The translations under genes and the position numbers were made by a program. A DNA stretch of 64,000 nt from Saccharopolyspora shandongensis. GTDB taxonomy: Bacteria > Actinomycetota > Actinomycetes > Mycobacteriales > Pseudonocardiaceae. The stretch spans positions 98,549-162,548 of the forward strand of contig NZ_FNOK01000016.1 of the NCBI RefSeq assembly GCF_900106995.1, given 5' to 3'. This document shows, in pieces, positions 24,866 through 33,647 of the stretch (within the stretch, counting starts at the first letter, position 1; the number at the start of each line of letters is the position of its first letter). The notes under the pieces are model-generated. The model was not told where the DNA came from, ran no database searches, and was given only the letters and a program-made list of their open reading frames with translations.

Positions 24866-25726
24866 GTGACCGACGCGCGCACCTACGGCGATGAAGTCGC
24901 CGTTGTCACCGTGACCTACTCCCCGGGCGAGACCCTGGAGCAGTTCCTCGACACCTTGACCAAGGCGACGGAGCGCCCGGTCCGGGTGATCCTCGCCGAC
25001 AACACCTCCACCGACGGCGTGCCCGAACGGGCAGCCGCGGAGCGCGCGAATGTCGACTTCGTGCCCACCGGTGGCAACCTCGGCTACGGTGGCGCGGCCA
25101 ACCGCGGCGTCGCCGAGCTCGGCGACGAATTCGGCTGGGTCGTCGTCGCCAACCCGGACCTGGAGTGGCAGCCGGGCTCGCTCGACGAACTGCTGGATGC
25201 GGCCAAGCGCTGGCCGCGCGGCGGATCGTTCGGCCCGCTGATCAAGGAGCCCACCGGCGAGGTCTACCCGTCGGCGCGGCTGCTGCCGTCGATCGGCCGC
25301 GGCGCCGGGCACGCGGTGTTCGCCAAGATCTGGCCGAAGAACCCGTGGTCCCGCGCGTACCACCAGTCCGAGACGACGATCACCGAGCGGCCCGCCGGTT
25401 GGCTGTCCGGCTCCTGCCTGCTGCTGCGCCGCGAGGCCTTCGACTCCATCGACGGCTTCGACCCGCGCTACTTCATGTACTTCGAAGACGTCGACCTCGG
25501 CGACCGGCTCGGGAAGAAGGGCTGGCTGAACGTCTACGTGCCGAGCGCGGAGATCATGCACATCGGCGGGCACTCCACGGCGGGCGCCTCCAAGCGGATG
25601 CTCGTCGAGCACCACCGCAGCGCCTACCGCTACCTCGCGGACCGCTACCCGGGGCCGGCCTGGGCACCGCTGCGCCTCGCCCTGCGCGCAGCGCTGACCG
25701 CCCGCGCCCGCATCGCTACCCGCTGA
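24866..25726 (+). CDS. wbbL: N-acetylglucosaminyl-diphospho-decaprenol L-rhamnosyltransferase
   Basis: Family 2 transferase that adds rhamnose from dTDP-rhamnose to the GlcNAc-diphospholipid, making the linker between peptidoglycan and arabinogalactan. VVTVTYSPGETLEQFL, LADNTSTDG, NLGYGGAANRG, VANPDLEW and RYFMYFEDVDLGDRLGKKGW follow WbbL closely. About 286 residues from GTG 24866; the longer start at 24827 adds an unsupported tail. No ribosome site; CAGAAT lies 7 nt upstream. It pairs functionally with rmlB/rmlD and the LCP ligases, and is followed by the GDP-mannose pyrophosphorylase gene as in mycobacteria. Confidence 0.93.
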   Translation: MTDARTYGDEVAVVTVTYSPGETLEQFLDTLTKATERPVRVILADNTSTDGVPERAAAERANVDFVPTGGNLGYGGAANRGVAELGDEFGWVVVANPDLEWQPGSLDELLDAAKRWPRGGSFGPLIKEPTGEVYPSARLLPSIGRGAGHAVFAKIWPKNPWSRAYHQSETTITERPAGWLSGSCLLLRREAFDSIDGFDPRYFMYFEDVDLGDRLGKKGWLNVYVPSAEIMHIGGHSTAGASKRMLVEHHRSAYRYLADRYPGPAWAPLRLALRAALTARARIATR

Positions 25727-25776
25727 CGACTGCCTCCGGAGTGGCTGGCGTGGCGGTGCGGGCTTGCAAACCGGTC

Positions 25777-26124
25777 CTAGTGCTGGGGGTAGTGCTGGCC
25801 GGCCTGCGAACCGAGCGGCCCGAACTCGTGCGGGGCGCGGTGCGCCTGGTACGGGTTCGGCGGCAGATTCTGCTGGCCCTGCTCGTAATCCTCGGTCGGC
25901 CAGCCACCGTGCTGCGGCTCCTGCCGCTGCGGCTGCTGCCGGGGGTGACCGCCGGGCAGCACCTGCGTGGTGTCCGCCGGGTCGGCCTGGCTGACGACAT
26001 CGCGCGGGATGCGCACGGTGCTCGCGGCATCCATCGGCGAGGTGGCATTGTCGGGGGTGACGACGAACGCGCCGCGTGCCCGCGCGCGAGCAAGTGCTTC
26101 GTCGGCTCGGAGGCGCGGGTCCAT
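25777..26124 (-). CDS. Small conserved hypothetical protein
   Basis: 115 residues, no named family. The N-terminus (MDPRLRADEALARARARGAF and VVTPDNATSPMDAA) is charged and helical, and the rest is Gln/Pro/His-rich low-complexity sequence (QQPQRQEPQHGGWP). I recall similar proteins in the same place, between wbbL and the mannose guanylyltransferase gene, in related genera. That position and ordinary codon use support a real gene. No membrane segment or signal. Function unknown. Confidence 0.7.
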   Translation of the reverse strand: MDPRLRADEALARARARGAFVVTPDNATSPMDAASTVRIPRDVVSQADPADTTQVLPGGHPRQQPQRQEPQHGGWPTEDYEQGQQNLPPNPYQAHRAPHEFGPLGSQAGQHYPQH

Positions 26125-26295
26125 GGGGATGCCCTCTCAGTCGTTCGCAGTCGGTGGTCCGCGTTGGCGGGCGTCGGACTGGGCACGGCCGCTGCGGGCG
26201 GGCCCAGTGCTCATTATGCCGTTGGCCCTGCCAGAGTATTCCCCCCAATGGGTTTTCGTCACTGAAGTGCATCAGGTAGAGGAGGATCAACGCCG

Positions 26296-27393
26296 ATGTC
26301 CGCGGATGCGCAGGACCCGGCCGCGTCGCCGACGGCGGAAGCGGTCGTGCTGGTAGGTGGTCGGGGCGTGCGGCTGCGGCCGTTGACCTTGTCGGCGCCC
26401 AAGCCGATGCTGCCGACCGCCGGGGTCCCGTTCCTGAGCCACCTGCTGTCCCGGATCCGGGCTGCCGGCATCGAGCACGTGGTGCTCGGCACGTCCTACA
26501 AGGCGGAGGTGTTCGCCGAGCACTTCGGCGACGGATCCGAACTCGGCCTGCGGCTGGAGTACGTCGTCGAGCCGGAACCGCTGGACACCGCCGGCGCGAT
26601 CCGCAACGTCGCGGACCGGCTCAGCGCCGACGACGTGCTGGTGTTCAACGGCGACATCCTCTCCGGGGTGGATCTCACGGATCTGCTCGAAACGCACCGC
26701 AGCGCCGCGGCGGACGTGACGCTGCACCTGGTGAAGGTCGCCGATCCGCGCCGCTTCGGCTGCGTGCCCACCGACGCGGACGGGCGGGTCACGGCGTTCC
26801 TGGAGAAGACCGAGAACCCACCGGTCGACCAGATCAACGCGGGCTGCTACGTGTTCCGGCGCGAGGTGATCGACACGATCCCGGCGGGCCGTCCGGTGTC
26901 GGTGGAGCGCGAGACGTTCCCGGAACTGCTCGCCTCCGGCGCGCGGGTGCAGGGCCACGTCGACACCTCGTACTGGCTGGACATGGGAACCCCGGAGGCG
27001 TTCATCCGGGCGTCCGCGGACCTGGTCCTCGGCGTGGCGCCGTCGAACGCGCTGCCCGGCGAGCGCGGCGAAGCGCTGGTGCTGGACGGCGCGGAGGTCG
27101 CCGCGGACGCGGAGGTCTGCGGGGGCAGTGCGATCGGCGCGGGCAGCACGGTGGAATCCGGTGCGCGCGTAGCGGAATCGGTGCTCTTCGAAGGCGTGCG
27201 CATCGAGCGGAACGCGGTGGTCGAGCGGTGCGTGATCGGCAACGACGCGACGATCGGCGCGGGCGCCGTGCTGCGTGACGCGATCATCGGTGACGGCGCG
27301 CGGATCGGCGCCGACTGCGAGCTGCTGGGCGGGGTGCGGGTGTGGCCCGGCGTCGAGCTGCCGGCCGGCGGCGTCCGCTTCTCCGCGGACTGA
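26296..27393 (+). CDS. manC: Mannose-1-phosphate guanylyltransferase (GDP-mannose pyrophosphorylase)
   Basis: Makes GDP-mannose from mannose-1-phosphate and GTP. VVLVGGRGVRLRPLTLSAPKPMLP (residues ~17-40) is the nucleotidyltransferase signature; FNGDI carries the metal-binding Asp, and FLEKTENP and CYVFRREV are typical. A left-handed beta-helix of hexapeptide-like repeats occupies the C-terminal ~100 residues. The homologue beside wbbL in M. tuberculosis (Rv3264c) is called manB, a name also used for phosphomannomutase. ATG 26296 has GGTAGAGGAGGAT upstream. Together with the phosphomannomutase and ManA encoded near 40-44 kb it completes mannose activation. Confidence 0.92.
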   Translation: MSADAQDPAASPTAEAVVLVGGRGVRLRPLTLSAPKPMLPTAGVPFLSHLLSRIRAAGIEHVVLGTSYKAEVFAEHFGDGSELGLRLEYVVEPEPLDTAGAIRNVADRLSADDVLVFNGDILSGVDLTDLLETHRSAAADVTLHLVKVADPRRFGCVPTDADGRVTAFLEKTENPPVDQINAGCYVFRREVIDTIPAGRPVSVERETFPELLASGARVQGHVDTSYWLDMGTPEAFIRASADLVLGVAPSNALPGERGEALVLDGAEVAADAEVCGGSAIGAGSTVESGARVAESVLFEGVRIERNAVVERCVIGNDATIGAGAVLRDAIIGDGARIGADCELLGGVRVWPGVELPAGGVRFSAD

Positions 27394-27415
27394 GCGGGCG
27401 TACCGTCGGGGGGAC

Positions 27416-28327
27416 ATGAGCGATGCCCTGACCCGAACCTGGCGCCCGTCGCATCCGCTGGACCTGCCGCGAGTGCTGGCCCCGCTGCGCCGGGGGAGCG
27501 GTGATCCGGCCACGCGCGTGGACGCGTCGGGTGAGGTGTGGTGGGCCACCACGACACCGGTCGGCCCGACGACGCTGCGGTTGCAGAAGGACCATGCCGG
27601 AACGGTGACCGCAACGGCGTGGGGGCAGGGCGCGAGCTTCGTGCTGGACAACGTGCCGGACCTGCTCGGCGCTTCCGACGACGACAGCGGTTTCGTCGCG
27701 GTGCACGACGTCGTGGAGCGCGGTCGGCGCGCATCGCGGGGCGTGCGGTTGTGCGCATCGGGCCGGGTCTGGGACGTCCTGGTCGCCGCGGTGCTGGAGC
27801 AGAAGGTCACCAACCGGGAGGCGTGGCGGTCCTGGCGGGAGCTCTGCCGGCGCTTCGGCAGCCGCGCCCCGGGACCGGTCGAGGGGCTCTGGGCGGCACC
27901 GGATCCGTTGCAGCTGCGTCAGATCCGGGACTGGGAGTGGCATCGGGCGGGCATCGACGGAGCCCGGCGCCGCACGCTGCTCGCCGCCGCATCCGTGGCC
28001 GGGCGGCTGGAACGGGCCGTCGAGCTGCGCGGTGTCGCGGGGCGGGAGCTGCTGCAGAAGGTGCCCGGCATCGGCCCGTGGACGGCGGCCGAGGTCGCGC
28101 AGCGAGCCTGGGGCGACCCGGACGCGGTCAGCGTCGGCGACTTCCACCTGCCGACGATCGTCGGCACGGCGCTGGTCGGCCGCCCCCTGGACGACGAGGG
28201 AATGCTCGAAGCCCTGGCCCCGTACGAGGGCCACCGCCACCGCGCGGTCCGCTACCTCGGCGCGGCGGGCGTCCAACGCCCCCGGTTCGCCCCGAGAATG
28301 CCGGTCCGCAACTACCGCACCATGTGA
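27416..28327 (+). CDS. DNA glycosylase of the AlkA / HhH-GPD superfamily
   Basis: About 303 residues from ATG 27416, which has a GGGGGG ribosome site; an earlier in-frame start would overlap the preceding gene by ~120 bp. Helix-hairpin-helix motif LLQKVPGIGPWTAAEVAQ followed by the catalytic-position Asp in VSVGDFHLP identifies the base-excision family. WDVLVAAVLEQKVTNREAWRSW is the preceding helix pair. No Cys iron-sulfur cluster is seen. Probable role: removal of alkylated bases. Confidence 0.87.
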   Translation: MSDALTRTWRPSHPLDLPRVLAPLRRGSGDPATRVDASGEVWWATTTPVGPTTLRLQKDHAGTVTATAWGQGASFVLDNVPDLLGASDDDSGFVAVHDVVERGRRASRGVRLCASGRVWDVLVAAVLEQKVTNREAWRSWRELCRRFGSRAPGPVEGLWAAPDPLQLRQIRDWEWHRAGIDGARRRTLLAAASVAGRLERAVELRGVAGRELLQKVPGIGPWTAAEVAQRAWGDPDAVSVGDFHLPTIVGTALVGRPLDDEGMLEALAPYEGHRHRAVRYLGAAGVQRPRFAPRMPVRNYRTM

Positions 28328-28463
28328 CGGCTTCCGTTCACGCCTCGCCGGGTTCGATCCGGTTGGTGGGTCGCCGATAGCGAGGAAATCGTCGAGGAGT
28401 GCGGATCAGCCGATTGCTCTCGACCTCTTCGAGTGAAAGTCGATCAAGTCGTGCCACAAGAAC

Positions 28464-28495
28464 GCATTGCGATGCAATGCGTCGTGTTCTACTCT
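28464..28495 (+). promoter_or_regulatory. Promoter with overlapping inverted repeat for the toxin-antitoxin pair
   Basis: TTGCGA (28467-28472), 17-nt spacer, TACTCT (28490-28495), with the start codon 5 nt later. The perfect inverted repeat GCATTGC-GAT-GCAATGC (28464-28480) covers the -35 box, the expected position for an autorepressing ribbon-helix-helix operator. Confidence 0.65.
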
Positions 28496-28499
28496 GGCG

Positions 28500-28766
28500 G
28501 TGCGTGAAATTGTCTGGACGGAGCAATCCGAGGAGCACATAGCCCGGCACTGCGTAGGGCCGAGCGAAGTGGAGGAGGTCGTGTACAGCCGGCCGCAGTG
28601 GGTGGTTCCCCGGCCCGACGAGGTGGAGCTGCTGTTCGGCCGCACCCACGCTGGTCGCTATCTGCTAGTCGTACTGTCCGACGGGATGGACGGACGTTGG
28701 TATGTGGTGACGGCACGCGAAATGACCCACAGAGAGCGCCGCACCTTCCGGCGTAAGGGAAGGTAA
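28500..28766 (+). CDS. brnT: BrnT-like type II toxin
   Basis: 88 residues from GTG 28500 (VREIVWTEQSEEHIARHCVG). Motifs match the BrnT family (RelE-fold ribonucleases): an N-terminal VWTEQSEEHIARH, a central EVEEVVY, FGRTHAGRYLLVVLS, and a C-terminal VTAREMTHRERRTFRRK with the conserved TAR.M...E+ pattern. BrnT toxins cleave RNA and slow translation until bound by the antitoxin. The antitoxin gene begins 5 bp after the stop. The toxin-first order is usual for this family. Confidence 0.82.
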   Translation: MREIVWTEQSEEHIARHCVGPSEVEEVVYSRPQWVVPRPDEVELLFGRTHAGRYLLVVLSDGMDGRWYVVTAREMTHRERRTFRRKGR

Positions 28767-28771
28767 GAGAC

Positions 28772-29065
28772 ATGGCGAAGTTGGACGAGCTCGCTCAGTA
28801 CTACGACACCCACGACATGAGTGCCGAAATGGATTCCGGCCATTGGGAAACCGAGCCGGCCCCGCCGGATCCGATGATCACTACCTCGCTGCGGTTGCCG
28901 AAGTCCCTGCTGGATCGAGTGCGGGCGCGGGCCGCCGAGGAGGACATGAAGACTACGGCGTGGATCCGCGTGCTGATCGAGTCGGCGTTGTCCGAAGCTG
29001 GCCGGAACAACATCGAAGAGCGCGTGCGGCGGCTGGAAGCCGCAGTTTTCAGGGAATCCGCTTAA
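28772..29065 (+). CDS. CopG/BrnA-like ribbon-helix-helix antitoxin
   Basis: 97 residues. LDELAQYYDTHDMSAEMDSG at the N-terminus is characteristic of CopG-type antitoxins paired with BrnT. TTSLRLPKSLLDRVRARAAE is the DNA-binding ribbon-helix, and a short helical tail (NNIEERVRRLEAAVF) ends it. It probably binds the toxin and the inverted repeat at 28464-28480 to repress the operon. GGTAAGAG lies before ATG 28772. Its stop abuts the convergent stop of the Nudix gene. Confidence 0.83.
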   Translation: MAKLDELAQYYDTHDMSAEMDSGHWETEPAPPDPMITTSLRLPKSLLDRVRARAAEEDMKTTAWIRVLIESALSEAGRNNIEERVRRLEAAVFRESA

Positions 29066-29602
29066 TCACCTGCGGGCGCGGGCGGCGGCCATCAGGGGTC
29101 CGATGTCGGAGCCTTCGGGGAGGGCGTCCAGCGGCCACCAGCGCAGGTCCAGGGACTCGTCGCTGCGGGCCGGCTCGGCCCCTTCCGGGGCCCGCACGAT
29201 GAACCGCACGTCGAAGTGGCGGGTCGGCTTGCCCAGCGAGCAGGTGATCGGGTGCACGTCCAGGTGCACCGGCTCCGGCTCCACGACCAGACCGTCCACA
29301 CCGGACTCCTCGGTCGCCTCGCGCAGCGCGGCCCCCGCCAGCGACGTGTCGGCCGGCTCGCAGTGGCCGCCGAGCTGCAACCACATCCCCACCCGGGGGT
29401 GCAGCGTGAGCAGCACGTTCTCGCCCGCCGCGTCGAGCAGCACGGCCGACGCGGTCACGTGGCCCGGTTCGCACGCCCGCAGGCAGGCGTCCGCGCGGGC
29501 GTCCAGCAAGGTCAGGAAGGCGTGGCGCAAGGCGTCCTGCTGCGGATCGGCCGGTCGCCAATCGCCGAGGACGCGCAGCGCGTCCGCGTGCGGCCCGCTC
29601 AC
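29066..29602 (-). CDS. Nudix hydrolase
   Basis: 178 residues from GTG 29602, which overlaps the fbiB stop (GTGA), so it is coupled to fbiB. The Nudix box is nearly canonical: [16 protein letters not shown] followed by REATEESGV, with the REx2EExG catalytic core intact but the spacing to the leading Gly/Glu altered. It lacks a signal peptide. It probably hydrolyses a nucleoside-diphosphate compound; the substrate is unknown. Position at the end of the fbiA-fbiB operon suggests, but does not prove, a link to F420. Confidence 0.88.
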   Translation of the reverse strand: MSGPHADALRVLGDWRPADPQQDALRHAFLTLLDARADACLRACEPGHVTASAVLLDAAGENVLLTLHPRVGMWLQLGGHCEPADTSLAGAALREATEESGVDGLVVEPEPVHLDVHPITCSLGKPTRHFDVRFIVRAPEGAEPARSDESLDLRWWPLDALPEGSDIGPLMAAARARR

Positions 29603-30942
29603 AGCTCCACCAATCCGCCGTCGAGCTCCCGCGGTTCCCGCGGCCCGCCGACCGCCTCCGCGGGATGGCCGACCGCCACCGCGCCCAGCGGCTCCCACGA
29701 GTCGGGCAGGTCCAGCGCCGCCCGGACGACCTCCGGGCAGAACAGCGTCGAGGACACCCAGCACGAGCCGAGCTCCTCGGCCGCCAACGCCACCAGCAGG
29801 CCCTGCACCGCCGCGCCGCCCGCGACGGTGAACATCTGCCGCTCCGCGTCGGCGCGAAGCTCGTCGGGGTAGGCGTGCGCGCCCTCGCGGGCCAGGAACG
29901 GCAGCACCAGCTCCGGCGCGGCGTAGAGCAGGTCACCGCGGCCGACCCGGCGCTGCGCGGCCTCCTCGGAGAGCCCGTCGGCGCGCAGGTCGGTCAGCCA
30001 GGCGGAGCGCATCGCGTCCAGCAGCTTCGTCCGAAGTGGACGATCGCGCAGCCAGACGAACCGGACCGGCCGGGTGTGGTGCGGCGCGGGAGCGGTCAGC
30101 GCGGCGCCGACCGCGCGGCGCACCGCGTCGGCGTCGACCGGGCCGTCCGCGAACGCCCGCACCGAGCGGCGCATCAGCACCGCCTCGCGGCGGCCCTGCG
30201 CCAGCGCCTCGGCGGTGCCCAGCCGGAACAGGTCTTCCTCGACGGGCCGCGTCAGGTCGCGGGCGGTCGACCCGTCGTCGGCGGTCGTCAGCCCGCGCAC
30301 CACGGCGACCGGGACCGAGCCCAGCTTGCCCTTGACCAGGTCGGCCGCCCCGGCGATCTCGTCGGCCACCGCGACCTCGGTCACCGCCAGCTCGTTGCCC
30401 TGCGAATCGGTGGTGCCCGCGTAGCGGTGCAGCACCCGCAGGCCCGCGGAGCCGATCGCCACGTCGGTCTGGCCGACCCGCCAGGCGCGGCCCATCGTGT
30501 CGGTCACCACCACGGCGACCTGCACGCCGAGCCGCTCGGCGAGCCCGGCCCGCAGCTTGCGCGCGGACGCGTCCGGGTCGTCCGGCAGCAGCGCGATCTG
30601 GTCCAGCGCCACGTTCGAGGCGTCGACGCCCGAGGCCGCCTGCACGATGCCCAGCTTGTTCTGGGTGATCATGAACCGCTCGCGGCGCGCCAGCACGTGG
30701 GTGGCCTCGGCCAGCACCAGTTCGCGGCGAAGCTTCTCGCGCAGCTCCGGGTCGCGCGGCGTGGTCACCATGCGGCCCTCGACCTTCGACACCACCTTGC
30801 TGGTGACGACCACGACGTCGCCGTCGCTGAGCCAGGGCGCGGCGGCCGCGATCGACGCGGCCAGGTCGTCGCCCGGGCCGAACTCGGGCAGCCCACCCAC
30901 CGCGAACAGCTGCAACCCGCCCGCGGCCGCGTGATCCTTCAT
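29599..30942 (-). CDS. fbiB: Bifunctional F420:gamma-L-glutamyl ligase / nitroreductase domain
   Basis: 447 residues from ATG 30942, overlapping the fbiA stop by ATGA. The N-terminal CofE-like part ([36 protein letters not shown]) adds glutamates to F420. The C-terminal ~200 residues are an FMN/nitroreductase domain ([47 protein letters not shown]), the fusion typical of actinobacterial FbiB, which reduces dehydro-F420. It acts after FbiA in coenzyme F420 synthesis. Confidence 0.95.
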   Translation of the reverse strand: MKDHAAAGGLQLFAVGGLPEFGPGDDLAASIAAAAPWLSDGDVVVVTSKVVSKVEGRMVTTPRDPELREKLRRELVLAEATHVLARRERFMITQNKLGIVQAASGVDASNVALDQIALLPDDPDASARKLRAGLAERLGVQVAVVVTDTMGRAWRVGQTDVAIGSAGLRVLHRYAGTTDSQGNELAVTEVAVADEIAGAADLVKGKLGSVPVAVVRGLTTADDGSTARDLTRPVEEDLFRLGTAEALAQGRREAVLMRRSVRAFADGPVDADAVRRAVGAALTAPAPHHTRPVRFVWLRDRPLRTKLLDAMRSAWLTDLRADGLSEEAAQRRVGRGDLLYAAPELVLPFLAREGAHAYPDELRADAERQMFTVAGGAAVQGLLVALAAEELGSCWVSSTLFCPEVVRAALDLPDSWEPLGAVAVGHPAEAVGGPREPRELDGGLVEL

Positions 30943-31931
30943 CGCCCCTCCCGGGCCAGGTCGAAGGCCGCCTGCGCCATCGCGGCGGTGGCGTCCACAT
31001 CGGACATCAGCAGCGGCACGGCGCGAACCCGCACCCCGGGCACGTCGGCGCTGTCGCCGGTGTGCACCAGCCAGCCGTCCAGGATGCCCTCGGCGTCCTG
31101 CCGGGAGCCGTAGTGCCGGCCGACCGCCTCGGCGGTGCTGTCCACCCCGATCGCGGTCAGGCAGGCGTCCGCCATGCCGCGCAGCGGCCGGCCGCCGATG
31201 ATCGGCGACAGCCCCACCACGGGCGCGGACGTCTTCCGCAGCGCGGCGCGGAAGCCCGGCACCGCGAGCAGGGTCCCGATGCTGACCACCGGGTTCGACG
31301 GCGCCAGCAGCACCACGTCGGCCTGCTCGATCGCGTCCAGCACGGCCGGCGTCGGCTTCGCCTCGTCCGCGCCCACCGGCACGATCGCGTGCGCCTTCGG
31401 CTCCGCGCGGTACCGCACCCACCACTCCTGGAAGTGCACCGCCCGCTGGTCGCCCTGCTCCGGATCGTCGATCGCGACGTGCGTCTCGACCCGGTCGTCG
31501 GTGACCGGCAGCAGCCGCACGCCCGGGCGCCACCGGTCGCACAGCGCCTCGGTCACCGCCGACAGCGAGTAGCCCGCGCGCAGCATCCGGGACCGCACCA
31601 GGTGGGTGGCGATGTCGCGGTCGCCGAGCCCGAACCAGGTCGGTTCGGCGCCGTAGGCCGCCAGCTCCTCCTTGACCGACCAGGTCTCGTCGACCCGGCC
31701 CCACCCCTTCTCGGTGTCGATGCCGTCGCCGAGCGTGTACATGCAGGTGTCGAGGTCCGGGCAGACCCGCAACCCGTGCATCCACACGTCGTCGCCCACG
31801 TTGACCACCGCGGTGATCTCGTGCTCGGACTGCTGCTGCGGTTCGCCGATCGCGGGCAGTCCCAACGCCGCTTTGACCCCGAGCAGGAAACGCGCGCCGC
31901 CGACCCCGCCGACCAGAACTACGACCTTCAC
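30939..31931 (-). CDS. fbiA: F420 precursor transferase (phosphoenolpyruvate/2-phospholactate transferase)
   Basis: 330 residues from GTG 31931 ([20 protein letters not shown]). The glycine-rich N-terminus, [25 protein letters not shown] and [16 protein letters not shown] are FbiA/CofD hallmarks. It condenses the activated three-carbon unit with Fo to give (dehydro-)F420-0. No ribosome site is seen; GAGGAT lies 7 nt before the start on the minus strand, compatible with leaderless initiation. First gene of an fbiA-fbiB-nudix operon with two overlapping starts. Confidence 0.95.
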   Translation of the reverse strand: MKVVVLVGGVGGARFLLGVKAALGLPAIGEPQQQSEHEITAVVNVGDDVWMHGLRVCPDLDTCMYTLGDGIDTEKGWGRVDETWSVKEELAAYGAEPTWFGLGDRDIATHLVRSRMLRAGYSLSAVTEALCDRWRPGVRLLPVTDDRVETHVAIDDPEQGDQRAVHFQEWWVRYRAEPKAHAIVPVGADEAKPTPAVLDAIEQADVVLLAPSNPVVSIGTLLAVPGFRAALRKTSAPVVGLSPIIGGRPLRGMADACLTAIGVDSTAEAVGRHYGSRQDAEGILDGWLVHTGDSADVPGVRVRAVPLLMSDVDATAAMAQAAFDLAREGR

Positions 31932-32001
31932 GGCCCCGATCCTCGCACGCCCGCCCACGAGCCCGGGCGTGAACCTGATGACGGTCCAGCAGGCGGACGC
32001 A

Positions 32002-32853
32002 TCACAGGAAACCGAAGATGCTGCGGAACATGCCCTGCCCCAGGTAGCTGTGCAGCGTGTCGCCGCCGACGAGGTCGAAGACGAAGTAGGCGAGCCCGAA
32101 GAACGCCTGGCCGACGTACGGCACCCCGATCAGCAGCAGGAACAGCACCAGCGGCGCCCACGGCCGCGCCTTCTCGCCGAACCGCCGGGCCGGGGCGGAC
32201 AGCCACGGCTCGATCGCACCGTACCCGTCCAGGCCGGGGATCGGCAGGATGTTCAGCACGAACGCGATCACCTGCAGGAAGGCCAGGTAGGACAGCCCGG
32301 CCGCCAGCCCAGTCGGCATCGGCACGATCGCGACGGCGGTGCTGATCAGCAGGCCCAGCACCAGGTTCATCAGCGGCCCGGCCAGCGACACCATCGACTC
32401 GGTGCGCCGGGACCGCAGCGCGTGGTGGTTGATCCACACCGCGCCGCCCGGCAGCGGGATGCCGCCGAGTGCCACGAAGATCAGCGGCAGCACGATACTC
32501 AGGACGGGATCGGTGTAGCGCCGGGGATCCAGCGTCAGGTAGCCCTTGGCGCGCACCGACCAGTCGCCGCCGCGGAACGCGGTGATCGCGTGTCCGAACT
32601 CGTGCAGGCACAACGAAGTCGCCCAGCCGCCGAGCACGATCAGCACCACGCCCCCGACCCGGGCGGCGTTGTTCTCGAGCGTGGCGAGCACGCCGCCCAG
32701 CACGGTCAGCCCGACCAGGCCGAGGAACAGGGGACTCACTCGAACCGCGGAGTTGCTCACGCTCCCAGTGTCCACGAAAGACTCACGGGCCGTCCCCGGC
32801 ACGGCCGGTCGCGCGGTGGTATCCATGATCATGGGGGCCTGCCGGTGCTGCAT
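32002..32853 (-). CDS. Site-2 protease-type membrane metallopeptidase
   Basis: Intramembrane zinc protease family (M50). HEFGH in SLCLHEFGHAI is the zinc site, and NILPIPGLDGYG supplies the third ligand Asp. About six hydrophobic segments. Length up to 283 residues; the start is uncertain because ATG 32853, ATG 32826 and GTG 32760 are all in frame and none has a good ribosome site. GTG 32760 would begin just before the first helix. Substrate unknown; relatives release membrane-bound regulators. It is divergent from whiB2. Confidence 0.88.
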   Translation of the reverse strand: MQHRQAPMIMDTTARPAVPGTARESFVDTGSVSNSAVRVSPLFLGLVGLTVLGGVLATLENNAARVGGVVLIVLGGWATSLCLHEFGHAITAFRGGDWSVRAKGYLTLDPRRYTDPVLSIVLPLIFVALGGIPLPGGAVWINHHALRSRRTESMVSLAGPLMNLVLGLLISTAVAIVPMPTGLAAGLSYLAFLQVIAFVLNILPIPGLDGYGAIEPWLSAPARRFGEKARPWAPLVLFLLLIGVPYVGQAFFGLAYFVFDLVGGDTLHSYLGQGMFRSIFGFL

Positions 32854-32929
32854 GCGGAGTACCCGGCGATGCGCCGAACGCGCTCATCAGGCGGCTTGCG
32901 CGGGTTGTCCCCCTACGGAAGGTCTCCGC

Positions 32930-32958
32930 TTGACCGCAAGGAGCTACACGGGTGTAAT
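32930..32958 (+). promoter_or_regulatory. Strong promoter for whiB2, with a ~280-nt leader
   Basis: TTGACC (32930-32935), 17-nt spacer, TGTAAT (32953-32958): the best sigma-70-like promoter in the window. It lies in the 392-bp gap between the divergent protease and whiB2 genes. Transcription would start near 32965 and leave a long untranslated leader before ATG 33246. The leader contains several GC-rich inverted segments, for example CGATCGAAGCG paired loosely with GGTCGATCG. No gene was seen in the gap. Confidence 0.7.
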
Positions 32959-33245
32959 CACAGCAGTGTCATTCGTCGCTGAAATGATCGTTCCTCGGGT
33001 GGAAGCCGGTTGGATGGTCGCAGGCGGCGGCCGATCAGGTACGGGAGACCTGGTCGGGCACGGGTCGATCGAAGCGCCGCCGGCGGTGAGAGGCGGGTGG
33101 TGCGGTCGATCGGCGACGGCGCCGCCGCCGTCGAAGCGCGGGGCTCCCGGCCAACGGGGGCCGGGCGACCTGCGATCCGGAGTGCGTCCTGTTCCGGCCC
33201 TGGGGAGGGCCGGCGGGAACGGGAGAAATCGGGGGAAACCAAACG

Positions 33246-33560
33246 ATGTGGGAATCAGGAGATAGCCGCCTCGCGGAGCGTGGGGACGCCACCGCGGCGG
33301 AACTCGACGTCCTGGCCGAGCTGTTCGAGATGGGCGACGACGAACAGGAATGGCAGGAGCGCGCGCTGTGCGCCCAGACCGACCCGGAGGCGTTCTTCCC
33401 GGAGAAGGGCGGCTCGACACGGGAGGCGAAGCGCATCTGCGCGGGCTGCGAGGTGCGCTCCGAATGCCTGGAGTACGCGTTGCAGCACGACGAGCGCTTC
33501 GGCATCTGGGGCGGTCTGTCCGAACGGGAGCGCCGCAAGCTCAAGCGCCGCGTGGTCTGA
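33246..33560 (+). CDS. whiB2: WhiB-family iron-sulfur transcription regulator (WhiB2/WhmD-like)
   Basis: 104 residues. The four cluster-binding cysteines are C42, C65, C68 and C74 (the C-x2-C-x5-C pattern in ICAGCEVRSEC). The turn GIWGG (86-90) and a basic tail RERRKLKRRVV follow. WhiB proteins hold a [4Fe-4S] cluster and bind the principal sigma factor; WhiB2/WhmD relatives control septation and division. The place next to fbiA agrees with Rv3260c. ATG 33246 follows GGGAGAAATCGGGGG. Confidence 0.92.
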   Translation: MWESGDSRLAERGDATAAELDVLAELFEMGDDEQEWQERALCAQTDPEAFFPEKGGSTREAKRICAGCEVRSECLEYALQHDERFGIWGGLSERERRKLKRRVV

Positions 33561-33647
33561 TCGGCCGGAGTTCGTTTCGAGGGGTTTTCTTCCGCTCCTG
33601 GTGCATTACCGTTCAGCGGTAGTGGATCAGGTTAGCGGGAGGGCACT

